Origin: Rhynchosporium graminicola
Taxonomy: Eukaryota > Ascomycota > Leotiomycetes > Helotiales > Ploettnerulaceae
DNA length: 14,612 nt
NCBI GenBank assembly: GCA_900074885.1
Contig: FJUW01000029.1
Coordinates: 523,943-538,554, forward strand
Direction: 5' to 3'
Shown here: positions 1 to 8,398 of the stretch, in pieces
Position numbering within the stretch: the first letter of the stretch is position 1
Layout: each line of letters opens with the position of its first letter
The notes under the pieces: model-generated
What the model was told of the DNA's origin: nothing
The model's database searches: none
Seen by the model: the letters and a program-made list of their open reading frames with translations, nothing else
Translations under genes and position numbers: made by a program

Positions 1-2
1 AT

Positions 3-3000
3 ATTTTGCCTATAATAGGTAGAGGAGATATCCCTATAATCACTAGGGAAGGCGATAGAGTACTTATTAAAGACGTAAATTACGTACCTAGCCTTAAAAC
101 TACTCTCCTAAGCTCTAAGGAACTAACTAATAAAGATTAGAAAGTTACCTTTAATAAAAAGGGCGTAAATATATCTAATAGCTCTATTAATATAGAAGCT
201 AGATAGTATTATAATACGTACTACTTAGAAGTAGACGTAAATAATAAGCTGCTCGAGCCTGTGTCTTTTAAGGTAGACTCTAATAAAAGTAGCAAATTAG
301 ACCTATATCATAAGCGTCTATTGCATACTAATAAGGAGTTTATCTATAAGACTATAGAAGGATCTAAAGAATTAAAAATCCAAAAGGGGTTAGATTTATC
401 TAACTGTTCTGCTTATAATAGCAGTAAAATACACGCTATAAGCAGTACTAAGCCTATATCGGATACTCCTCCGCTTACTGTCTTCGATATAGATATAGCA
501 GGCCCTTTTAAGATTAAAGGTCTAAAGAGAGAAAGATTCTTCTTAACTATTACATATAGAGGCTCTAGAGCTATTTAGGTATACGCTCTGAAACATAAGG
601 CTGAGGCGTACGATACCTTGATCGAGTAGTATAATATAATAATTACTTAATTTAAGTAAGGTATATTAAAAATCGTCGCTAAAATTAGAGCCTTTAAGCT
701 AGATAACGCCAGGGAGTTTAAATCTAATAAATAGACTATCTTTTGTAAAGATAAAGGTATTATTTATGAATATATTAGTCCTTACTCTCCTGAGCAAAAC
801 AGTATAGCAGAGCGTTCAAATCGATATCTTATAGAAAGGCTTATAGCTATCTATATAGATAAGAATATACTCTTATTCCTTTAGCTTTAAATAATCCAAG
901 GAATAGCTAATATTAAGAATCGCTCTTATAATTCGGTTATTAAAAAGAGTCCCTTTGAAGTTCTCTTTAGTAAAAAGTTTACTCTTAATTATATTAGAGT
1001 ACTAAGCTCTCTTACTTATATTCTTATTGATAAAAGGACTAATAAGTTTGAAAATAAATCCGATAGAAGTATACTCGTAGGGTATAAGTCCGCAAATAAC
1101 TTCTTAGTATATATACCTGAGAAAAGAGCTATTATAAGCTCTAAAAACGTCCTAATTAAGAAAGATTTAACCTTTAAAAATAAAGTAATCTCTAAAGAAG
1201 AATTATAATCCTTTAAAGAGACACTTAACGATTGCGAGACCTCTGACTGTTTAAATCGGGTGATTTCTTCACCTATAGATACTCCTAAATCAGACCTATC
1301 TAGGGCTGAAAACTCGGAGAAAATCGATAGTAAAACAGCTGATAATTTATTAAATGAAGAAAAAGTCATAGAAGATACAGAACTTAATCTCTTTAATAAT
1401 ATAGCTAAAGAAATATCTATAGTAGAAATACCTAAACGAGGTATAAAACGTAGAAGGGACTACTCTAATTAGGTACCTAACGTTACTACTAGAAGTCACG
1501 CTAAAGACCCTGATATAGCCTTAGTTATTCAGAATAATAAGCGATTAATTCAAGAACAGAAAAAGGCTTATAGCGTATATAAAAACGTTATTAACTTAGC
1601 TTACTAAGCTTTTATTAGCTCTAAATCAGACGAAGAAATTAGGCTATTACCTAATCCGGAAAGAATCCTTATTAAAAAGGATCCGGAAGTAGTTATCTAC
1701 GAGCCTAAGAGCTATAAAGAAGCTATAAATAGTCCTTATAAGGATTATTAGCTAAAAGCTATAAATAAAGAAATTACCTCTCTTGAAAATCATAATACGT
1801 GGAAAGTAGTCGATAGTAATACTAAGACTATAAAACAACTAAAAACTCGCTAGGTCTATAAGATAAAAGAACTAGAAAGCGAGTACTACGAATTCAAAGC
1901 TAGATTCGCAGCTAAGGGGTTTAAGTAATTATACGATATAAACTACCTAGATATATATACTAGTGTAGTAAAGCAAATAGCTTAGCGTCTGATATTTGCC
2001 TTAGTAGTACTCTATAAGTAGTATATATATAAGATCGATATGATCTCCGCTTTTATATAGAGTGATATAGACGTTAATACCTTATATATTTGCCCCTCGG
2101 AAGGCGTAGATTATTACGCTAATAAACTCCTCCTACTCTGGAAAGCGTTATATAGTCTTAAGTAATCAGATAGACTATAGTTTATTACGCTAAAGGAGGT
2201 ATTAGTTAATAAATTCGGATTTAAGTTAATCCTATCCGAAAATTGCATATTAGTTAATAAAGAGCTTAAGATTATAATCTGTATATACGTAGATAATCTA
2301 GCTCTAATTAGCCCTAATATAAGTACTATTAAGTCCTTGATCGAAGAATTAAAATACTTCTTTAAACTTAAGGACTTAGGGCTGATAATAGACTATTTAG
2401 GTATTGAAATTAATTATAATAGAGATCAGGGCTATATGAAGCTCTATAAAGCTAGCTATATAGAGAAGGTACTAGCTCGGTTTAACTTATCAGATTATAA
2501 ACCGAAGAATACGCCTATAGATTTAAAGGTTAAATTAGAACCTAATCCTAATAAGGCTACTAAGGAAGATATATTATAGTTTCAGTAAGTATTAGGCTGC
2601 TTATTATTCCTTACGCTAGCTACTAGGCCTGATATAAGCTACGCTATAATTAAATTAGCTAGGTTCTCTAGTAACCCTAGCGATACGCATATCTTAGCTG
2701 CAAAGAACGTACTTAGATACCTTAAAGGTTCTATTAAACTAGGCTTAGTTTATATCAATAGCTCTAGTAAATACATTAGCGGATACTGTGATTCTGACTA
2801 TGCCGGAGATATTAGTACAGCTAAGTCCACTAGCAGCTATTCCTTCTATATAGGAAGCTGCTTATTCTCTTGGAAGTCGAAATTGCAATCGATTATAGCT
2901 TAGTCTACTATAGAAGCTGAATATATAGCTATTAATTCGGCAGTTAAAGAAGCGGTCTATATAAGATATCTTCTTACCGAATTAGGCTATTACTTCTAAG

Positions 3001-3239
3001 AAAGGTTCCCGGTGTTTACTGATAATAATAGCGCTTTATTACTCTCTAAAAACCCTTAATTCCATAAGAGAACTAAGCATATAGCTATAAAGTACCACTT
3101 TATTAGGGACATAATTAATCAAGGTACTATAGATTTAATCTATATTAGTACTTTGAAGCAAAAGGCAGACAGGTTTACTAAAGCCCTAGATAGGCCTAAA
3201 TTTAAGGAGTTTATAAAACACCTTGAACTAGCTTATTAG
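3..3239 (+). pseudogene. copia pol polyprotein (integrase, reverse transcriptase, RNase H), riddled with stops
   Basis: One reading frame of about 1,079 codons runs from the left edge to TAG at 3237-3239. It shows no frameshift but has roughly 25 internal TAA/TAG codons. In order: the protease-to-integrase linker (DVNYVPSLKTTLLSSKEL, about 75-128); the GAG-pre-integrase zinc motif with two His (about 309-328) and CSAY where CxxC is expected (405-416); the integrase core with FDIDIAGPF, KLDNAREF and PEQNSIAERSNR (about 483-826), so the D,D,E residues remain; reverse transcriptase from about 1780 with KIDMISAFI and YVDN (2286-2297); and RNase H with SGYCDSDYAGD (about 2778) and the C-terminal TKHIAIKYHFIRD. 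Stops fall at family Gln/Trp positions, for example the Trp after the integrase SRAI motif and KD*KVTF. No start is visible because the frame enters from the left. The family call is secure; the gene is dead. Confidence 0.93.
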
Positions 3240-3410
3240 AGCTAGTAATTCAGACTGTTATAAGAGAATTAGGTTTATTTAACCTAAGAGAGTAGCTACG
3301 AGGTAGCATTTCTATTTCTTATTATATTTCTTTTATAATAACCTAAGGGTATTCGATTAGTGATTTACCTTATATAGTTCTGTTTTAAAACTGACTATAG
3401 GGCTCTGATT
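3240..3410. other. copia 3' untranslated stretch between pol and polypurine tract
   Basis: No coding frame continues here. A 7-bp inverted repeat TTAGGTT/AACCTAA with a 5-base loop lies at 3269-3287. It may be chance in such AT-rich DNA. The rest is plain AT-rich spacer leading to the polypurine tract. Confidence 0.5.
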
Positions 3411-3419
3411 AAGGGGGCG
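3411..3419 (+). other. copia polypurine tract
   Basis: AAGGGGGCG sits directly before a putative LTR start TATTAGATTTG, which reads as TGTTAGATTTG with one G-to-A change. In LTR retrotransposons this purine run primes plus-strand DNA synthesis immediately upstream of the 3' LTR. Position after pol and before the LTR supports the call. Confidence 0.75.
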
Positions 3420-3432
3420 TATTAGATTTGTA

Positions 3433-3472
3433 ACCAGTACCTTGGTCAGTTTACTAGTACCTTAGTCAGTTT
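3433..3472 (+). repeat. 20-bp tandem duplication in the copia LTR U3
   Basis: Two adjacent 20-base units (3433-3452 and 3453-3472) of the form AC[C/T]AGTACCTT[G/A]GTCAGTTT. They differ at two positions, one C-to-T and one G-to-A, both RIP-type changes. Related TACCCTGTACCTT units follow at 3491-3503 and 3570-3582, with a partial unit near 3590-3605. Repeated U3 motifs often act as transcription-factor sites, but no factor is identified here. Confidence 0.8.
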
Positions 3473-3785
3473 TGCCTGTATTAGCATATATACCCTGTAC
3501 CTTGTTAGTATATAGTCTTAGTACCTGGTTCAGTACCTTGCTCATATACCTTATTATACCTGGCACCTATACCCTGTACCTTATCAACAGCCTGTACCCT
3601 GTATACTCTATTAGAGTTACTATAAAGGTTCTCGATAGAGTTCTACTACTCTCTAGTATATATATCGTACTTCTAGAGGTTTCTACTAACGTACTACTAA
3701 CGTAGTATGATTCTACGGTATACGTGTCTTCTTCTATAGAGTTCTGTATTACGTAGTATAGAATATTCTAGAGAGCTCACATAGC

Positions 3786-3793
3786 TATATAAG
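3786..3793 (+). promoter_or_regulatory. TATA-like box of the copia LTR
   Basis: TATATAAG lies about 120 bp before the LTR end, a plausible place for the U3/R promoter of an LTR retrotransposon. Similar AT strings are common in this window, so the call rests mainly on position. Confidence 0.4.
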
Positions 3794-3907
3794 TAGCTAG
3801 AATCTCTCCTATAGTTAGCTCTCTTTAAGTAAACAAAGCAAGTTAAATTAATCACCTATTATTCTGTTATTCTGACCTTCGGCCGATTTCCACCCTCAAT
3901 TTTCACA

Positions 3908-3962
3908 ATTTATACTATACGTATACTTTATACTTGCTCTATAATATTAGAATTAGCTTATA
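3908..3962 (+). repeat. Element C 5' LTR, inner end only
   Basis: 3908-3935 matches 5250-5277 with the shared core ACTATACGTATACTTTA, and every difference is C-to-T or G-to-A in this copy. A shorter shared block ending in AGAATTAGC follows, with a gap of about 20 bases relative to the other copy. The match begins exactly where the copia LTR ends. This is expected if copia inserted into this LTR and separated its outer part. Confidence 0.65.
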
Positions 3963-3970
3963 AAATAAGG

Positions 3971-3990
3971 TAAAGTAAAGTAAAGTAAAG
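3971..3990 (+). repeat. (TAAAG)x4 tandem repeat in the element C leader
   Basis: Four exact copies of TAAAG just inside the 5' LTR, in the untranslated leader before gag. The primer-binding site should also lie close to here, but no clear tRNA-complementary sequence can be recognised after mutation. Confidence 0.8.
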
Positions 3991-4704
3991 GATTAACGTC
4001 GAACGTCGAGAGTCTCGTAACTGATTAAATTTTTAAATAGATTTATAATATACCTAATAAGCCGAGTTAGCTACTTAACGCGAAGCTTAGTTACTATCGA
4101 TTATAGAGGTTCTCTAAAAGTAGAGGATCTCTAAATATAACTAGAAGTAATAATACTAGTAGTAGTAGTAAGAAAGATACGTTAAGTTCTCCCTCCCCCT
4201 GATAAGTTCTCCGGTCGATCGAAGGAGTAGGACGTATAATTAATAGTAATAGAATTAAAGCTTAGGATCGATAGGAATACGATTAGTAATAGAGAGGCCT
4301 AGACCTTTTTTACCTATACTTCTCTCTCTCTTAAAGTCTAAAAGTTAATACTTCCTTATATATAAAAAGTAGAAACGAATAGGAACTAAGACCCCCTCGA
4401 GCTAGTCTATTACTTTAGTAAGATCTATAATAATCCGAATAAGGTTAAGAAAGTAGGATAAAAATTAATTAGGTTCTAATAAGGAATAATAGTAATAGTA
4501 GTATACTTATTATAATTCGAATAAGCGCTTTTCTAAGACAGAGCAGACTTCTAGCTAGATAATATAAAGATAATTACCTTAGTAGGTAGTTTAAATAAAT
4601 ATACTAGATAATAAGTCGATAAGCAGATAGTTCTACTAATAAATTACGAGGATTTCTTATAATTAATCCTATCTTTAGGAAATTAATTCGGCCCGGTATA
4701 TATA

Positions 4705-4728
4705 AATAGTAATAGTAATAGTAATAGT
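4705..4728 (+). repeat. (AATAGT)x4 hexanucleotide repeat inside gag of element C
   Basis: Four exact copies of AATAGT, encoding four Asn-Ser pairs in the gag frame. It lies between the capsid region and the zinc knuckle, where gags often carry a low-complexity linker. Confidence 0.85.
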
Positions 4729-5078
4729 TCAGATAGTAGGATTACCTATAAAAAGGATAATATAATAGACTAGGAAACCGGTTATATAATAGCTACAAAA
4801 GTAGTACTAGCTTCCCGTGAGAAACATTAGATATAGAAGGATATAGGAAATTATATAAGGTATAGCTCTAGTAAGTATTAGATAAGCTAATACTATTACT
4901 AAGCTTTATATAGTCGATTATTATTAGTATCCTTTAACTCTTCTGCGGAGCAGGATAATATAAAGGGAAATATAATAGTTCGCGTAAGTACTATAAGGAT
5001 ATCGAGTATAGTAAAGCCGAGTAAGCTTTTACTTTAAGATAATAACTACGGAATAATTTTTAGAGAGGGATTAGTTTA

Positions 5079-5088
5079 AAAAGGGGGA
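5079..5088 (+). other. Element C polypurine tract
   Basis: AAAAGGGGGA comes at the very end of the gag frame, followed by TAATATAATAAG, a plausible RIP-altered LTR start (TGTAATGAG-like). The position matches plus-strand primer sites of Ty3/gypsy elements. Confidence 0.7.
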
Positions 5089-5320
5089 TAATATAATAAG
5101 TTATACTTAGGATAATACTCGACGCTAAGTATATCGCTAACTTATACTACTAAAGCACTAGTAGTAGTAGTATCATATCCTCTCCTTTTCTATTAAGGAA
5201 GAATTCTCCTCTGCTCTTTAGCTAATTCTTCCTATTAATTAAAGATACCGTTTGCACTATACGTATACTTTACACTCGCCCCGTGATAATATCCTACTTA
5301 AGTAGTTAGAATTAGCTATA
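5089..5320 (+). repeat. Element C 3' LTR (about 230 bp)
   Basis: It starts after the polypurine tract (exact base uncertain, 5089-5092). It ends near 5312-5320, where the block shared with the 5' copy (AGAATTAGC) stops. It contains the palindrome TATACGTATA and an AGT-triplet run near 5157-5173. This copy keeps CpA, CpG and TpG sites that are mutated in the 5' copy, so it is the less damaged of the two. Confidence 0.6.
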
Positions 5321-7771
5321 ATTCCTCTGCTTCTATCCTTCTCTAAATTTAGACCCTTTCCGTAATACTAATTAAATCTTCTTCTTATTAGTCTACTTGA
5401 ACTTTAATATATCTTTTCTCCTCTTTAGATTCTCTCTACTACTTTTATCTTCAGAATTATCTATACTTATATTATCTAAGCTCTCCTCTTCTGAACTACT
5501 AATACGTTACCTCTAATCCTCTATATTTCTATTTCTATCTTATGCTCTATTAACCCTTCTATTAGTAAGTGCCTCAGATTCTCTTACTACTATACTTCTA
5601 TTCTAAGCTCTCTCCTTAGTATCTTATATATTAGGAACTTTCCTTAGCTTTAGCGCTTCCGCTAGATCTAGTATTACTTTACGATACTTTTTCGCTATCC
5701 TTTCCGCTTCTATTATTACGATATAATCCTAGTTCTAATCGTATAATAAGTTAGATTAATTATTATTATAATATAAGTTCAATACTTATTTATTCTTAGT
5801 TCTTATTAGAATTAGATATATACTATATAATATATTATCTAGCTATATAAATCTTAAGTTATATAAAACCCGCGGAATACTACTTTCTTACTTTACTATC
5901 TTACTATAGCTAAACTTATTAATAGACTTAGACTTAGCTTGCTTATACTACTTTTACTTACGAAAGTCTTTAGCTATAGAACTTATACTAAGTAATATTT
6001 ATATTTCTCTAAGTTCTACTTTCTCTTAACTCTCCTTTCGCCTTACGATTTGCTCTTTAAGTATATATCTACTACTATAAGCGATAATCTTAAGAAAGCT
6101 ACTTATAACTTACTAATATTATCTTATATTCTGATTAGCTATCTATCTTTATCTGAAACTACTTTTTCTACTAGGAAATTCCTCGCGTTATATAGCTAAA
6201 GTCTTATATCTCTATCTTTATATAACTATATCTTGTTATACTTAATATTATCTCTTCCTTATTAATATAAGAAGTATTATAATATCTCCTCTTTCTATCT
6301 TATAACTCTATTACTATTACTAATACCTTCTTATCTTACTATTTTTACAGAAGTATAGACTATTATAAAGTAATCTTTTGCTTAATAATAGTCTATTAAA
6401 GGAAATCTGCCTTTTTCGTATACTATAAGAGGTTTTTCTTTATATTCTCTATAGTATTTTATAATAAAGACTCTAAGTATCTCTATTAGCTTAGGAATAC
6501 TAAGTACCTCCTTAACCTCCTCTATTAATTTCTAGCGCTTTAGATATATTAGTCTAAAGACTATCTATTATTTAATCTCTTCTAGTATAAGAACCTTCTA
6601 TCTCCCTAAAGATAGATCTATCGCTTCTACTAGTATATTAAACTCTACTAGTATAGCTTTTATCTAAATACTATCTTATACTACTTCTTACGAACTAACT
6701 AAGTACTCTATTATAATATATTTTATTAATCTTATATTATATTTGTAAATCTGATTGAGAAACGCTTTAGGGGATTTATTCGTATAGTTAGTTATAATAC
6801 GCTTTTATTAGATATTTATTATAACTCTTAAATATTTCAGTATCTACTTTAGTTAGATTTCTAAAGTCTCGAATACTCTTAATATAATATATTATTATAT
6901 ATTATTTCGGAAAGTTAAATATATTTTCTCTAAGCTTATCTTTCTTCCTAGTCCTCTAGTATCGAAAGACCTCCTTACTCTTAATAATCACCTTTATTAA
7001 TATCTCTATATAACTGAGCGTATTATTATTATAAGTCTTATATAATATAATAGTTAATAAATTATAAACTGCTTTCGTATATACTAATATATCTTTATTA
7101 TCGATAAGTAGTACTACTATTATATAAAATACTTACTATATCGCTTTCTATTCTGATCCTTATTATTATTTAACTTAAGAAAATTTCTTAAAAACCTTTA
7201 TACTTTCTATTAGAGGTATATTACGTATTTACTTACTAAAGGCTTCTACTCTTACTACTTTCTTAACTAGCCTCTTATCTTATCTTCTTATCTTATCTAC
7301 CTTCTTACGAGAAGCGGGCTTCTTATTAGATTTCTCTCTTACTCCAATTTCTAATCACTCTCTAGTTCTACTAGTATCTATAGTATCTACTTTAATATCT
7401 TTTAAAGCTACCTCTAGCTATTAGAATATAGTTTTTATTATATCTTTTCTATACTTATTTATTATTATATTTTCGATATACTTAATTAACTTTATTATCT
7501 AACCTTTTATTACATAATATAAGATATCCGGTATTATTCTGCAATATAGATTAGCGTACTTATAAGTAAATTAGAAGTAATACTATTTATATATATCTAT
7601 TTCCTTATTATACTTCTTAGCAAATAGCGATAAGCTATTCCTCGCTCTCTCTATATGCTTTCTAAGCTCCTTTTAGTCCTAGATTCGCTATATAGTATTC
7701 TATAGAGTCTAATACTCTAACTTTTATATCTTATTATCTTATATAAGGGTTTCTCTATATTTAGGCTACAT
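5313..7771 (-). pseudogene. Plavaka/KDZ-like transposase, C-terminal part, broken
   Basis: Reading leftward from ATG at 7771-7769, which is immediately followed by TAG, about 820 codons can be followed with many TAA/TAG stops. Recognisable blocks are YKYANLYCRIIPDILYYV then IKGQIIKLI (about 7460-7570), GSE followed by an IDNKDILVYTKAVYNLL block, and FNFPK, YYIKSIRDF and VDTEIFKSYNKYLIKAYYN (about 6800-6919). These fit the conserved order PD-LH-KG, GSE, PK-H-HY-IR-FG, TE-E-HK-KAYR-TN of the Kyakuja-Dileera-Zisupton/Plavaka group as I know it; several expected His read as Tyr. Near 6790 the frame shifts and TNKSPKAFLNQIYKYNIR continues it. By about 6100 it is back in the first frame. The tail is acidic and Ser-rich (SSSEEESLDNISIDNSED), then basic. 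The N-terminal half, with the first catalytic Asp region, is missing: the LTR of element A begins 12 bp upstream. The family call is by eye and moderately sure; that this is a large transposon protein is likelier than its exact subfamily. Confidence 0.62.
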
Positions 7772-7783
7772 CTTATATTAATA

Positions 7784-8040
7784 TGACGACAGCTCACCTG
7801 AATGTCACATGAGAAGAAGGATAGATAATAGGGCCTAAGTTCATAGGTATCCCGGCAGAACTAGTATCTAACCCGGTATAATATCGGACTAGTACTAGTA
7901 TATATATATAAAGTGCTTTATACTCTATCTCTCTTCTTCTTCTTTCCTTATCTTTTTGTTTTCTTCGTAGTAGATTATATAAGATCGCTCTTAGCTTCTC
8001 TACTTGTTTATTCTTACTTATATACCGCCTTAAGTCTTAT
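7784..8040 (+). repeat. Element A 5' LTR (right end approximate)
   Basis: The interval between the transposase frame and the gag frame is non-coding. It has a CpA-retaining start (7784-7860), a TATA-like string and then a long pyrimidine-rich leader (about 7925-7970), typical of a fungal LTR promoter. No second copy is in the window, so the right end is a guess, and an alternative LTR start TGTCACATGAG at 7803 cannot be excluded. Confidence 0.5.
7899..7912 (+). promoter_or_regulatory. TATA-like box of element A LTR
   Basis: An alternating TA run ending TATAAAG, followed by a CT-rich stretch (about 7925-7970) that would suit a transcription start region. Supported by position in the putative LTR only. 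Confidence 0.4.
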
Positions 8041-8398
8041 ATCGTTATATTAAATAAAAAGATTAAGATAGCCGGAGATAGCTTACTATAATATCTTATT
8101 ACTAAGTTAGTTATTCGATAACTACTTATATATAGCTAAGATATTAGAGATCTCTCAGATAACTATGAATCAGGGTTTAATTTAGCTTATTATAAATAGT
8201 ATAATAAAAGAGGTTTTCGCTAACGCTCCTTTAATAACTCTCTTAGTATAAAGGAATTATAGGTAGATTTTAAAGAAGATATAATAAATACCTCGGAACT
8301 TTAACCTCTACGTATCGCCGCTGAAATAGCCCTAATATACCCCTTTTTAAGCTATTATTATAGCTCTTAACTAATAAACTAGAGACTCCTCTAGTTCT
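8041..8398 (+). other. Element A leader between LTR and gag
   Basis: No frame with recognisable protein similarity could be followed here. The primer-binding site and the start of gag probably lie in this stretch, but neither can be pinned down because CpA and TpG positions, including any ATG, have been altered. Confidence 0.4.

Larger units (their letters stand above)
1..3907 (+). mobile_element. Ty1/copia LTR retrotransposon, 5' part missing off the left edge
   Basis: This is the 3' portion of a copia-type retrotransposon. The order GAG-pre-integrase, integrase, reverse transcriptase, RNase H, polypurine tract, LTR is diagnostic of Ty1/copia; in Ty3/gypsy the integrase comes last. The 5' LTR, gag and most of the protease lie outside the window. 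The 3' boundary is supported from inside the window: the sequence starting at 3908 matches the LTR of the next element (5250 onward), so the copia element appears to end with TTTTCACA at 3907 inside that LTR. The element is heavily mutated in the RIP pattern and cannot be autonomous. Confidence 0.9.
3420..3907 (+). repeat. copia 3' LTR (488 bp)
   Basis: The start is set by the polypurine tract and the TATTAGATTTG terminus (probably TGTTAG before mutation). The end is set by TTTTCACA at 3907, because homology to the LTR of the next element begins at 3908. The LTR holds a repeated U3 block, a TATA-like sequence at 3786-3793 and about 115 bp after it. It keeps more CpA and TpG (for example 3480-3610 and 3890-3907) than the pol region, so it is less mutated. 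The matching 5' LTR is outside the window and could not be compared. Confidence 0.75.
4021..5091 (+). pseudogene. Ty3/gypsy-type gag of element C, with stops
   Basis: A single frame of about 356 codons has only TAA/TAG interruptions and no frameshift. The N-terminal part has VLPPPDKFSGRSKE (about 4184-4226). The capsid region reads LKVxKLILPYI, DPLELVYYFSKIYNNPNKVKK (4393 onward) and NIKIITLVGSLNKYTR, typical of gags of fungal Ty3/gypsy elements. An Asn-Ser repeat follows at 4705-4728. The zinc knuckle CxxCx4Hx4C is recognisable at 4852-4893, but every Cys and the His now reads as Tyr. The frame ends in the polypurine tract. Gag would form the virus-like particle and bind element RNA; without the knuckle and with many stops it cannot. 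The original start codon is not identifiable, so 4021 only marks where the frame becomes open. Confidence 0.8.
3908..5320 (+). mobile_element. Element C: short gag-only LTR retrotransposon
   Basis: The element is bounded by a 5' LTR remnant (3908-3962) and a 3' LTR (about 5089-5320). The internal region is about 1.13 kb and holds a single Ty3/gypsy-type gag frame followed at once by a polypurine tract. There is no room for protease, reverse transcriptase or integrase. This resembles the non-autonomous gag-carrying LTR elements called TR-GAG in plants; such an element would need an autonomous partner for reverse transcription. The alternative is an internal deletion of a full-length gypsy. The outer part of the 5' LTR should lie on the far side of the copia insertion, off the left edge. 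Confidence 0.65.

Noticed and set aside
1016..1369. Open frame of 117 codons on the minus strand
   Set aside because: It is the antisense of the copia integrase C-terminus and linker. The + strand frame carries clear family motifs across the same bases, and the minus-strand product resembles nothing known.
3269..3287. Inverted repeat TTAGGTT/AACCTAA as a terminator hairpin
   Set aside because: A 7-bp stem of mostly A/T in AT-rich fungal DNA is easily chance, and fungal mRNA 3' ends do not use such hairpins.
3472..3705. Open frame of 77 codons rich in Leu/Ile/Tyr
   Set aside because: It lies wholly inside the copia LTR U3, is built from the repeated TACC motifs, and has no coding context. 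The hydrophobic look follows from base composition.
4705..4728. Possible polyglutamine tract turned into TAG/TAA stops
   Set aside because: In a neighbouring frame the repeat reads as alternating TAG and TAA, which could be mutated CAG/CAA. But the gag frame supported on both sides reads Asn-Ser pairs without stops here, so the polyQ reading is unlikely.
5256..5326. Palindromes TATACGTATA and GAATTA-GCTA-TAATTC as binding sites
   Set aside because: The first recurs only as part of the two LTR copies of element C, and the second is short. No regulatory role can be supported beyond LTR membership.
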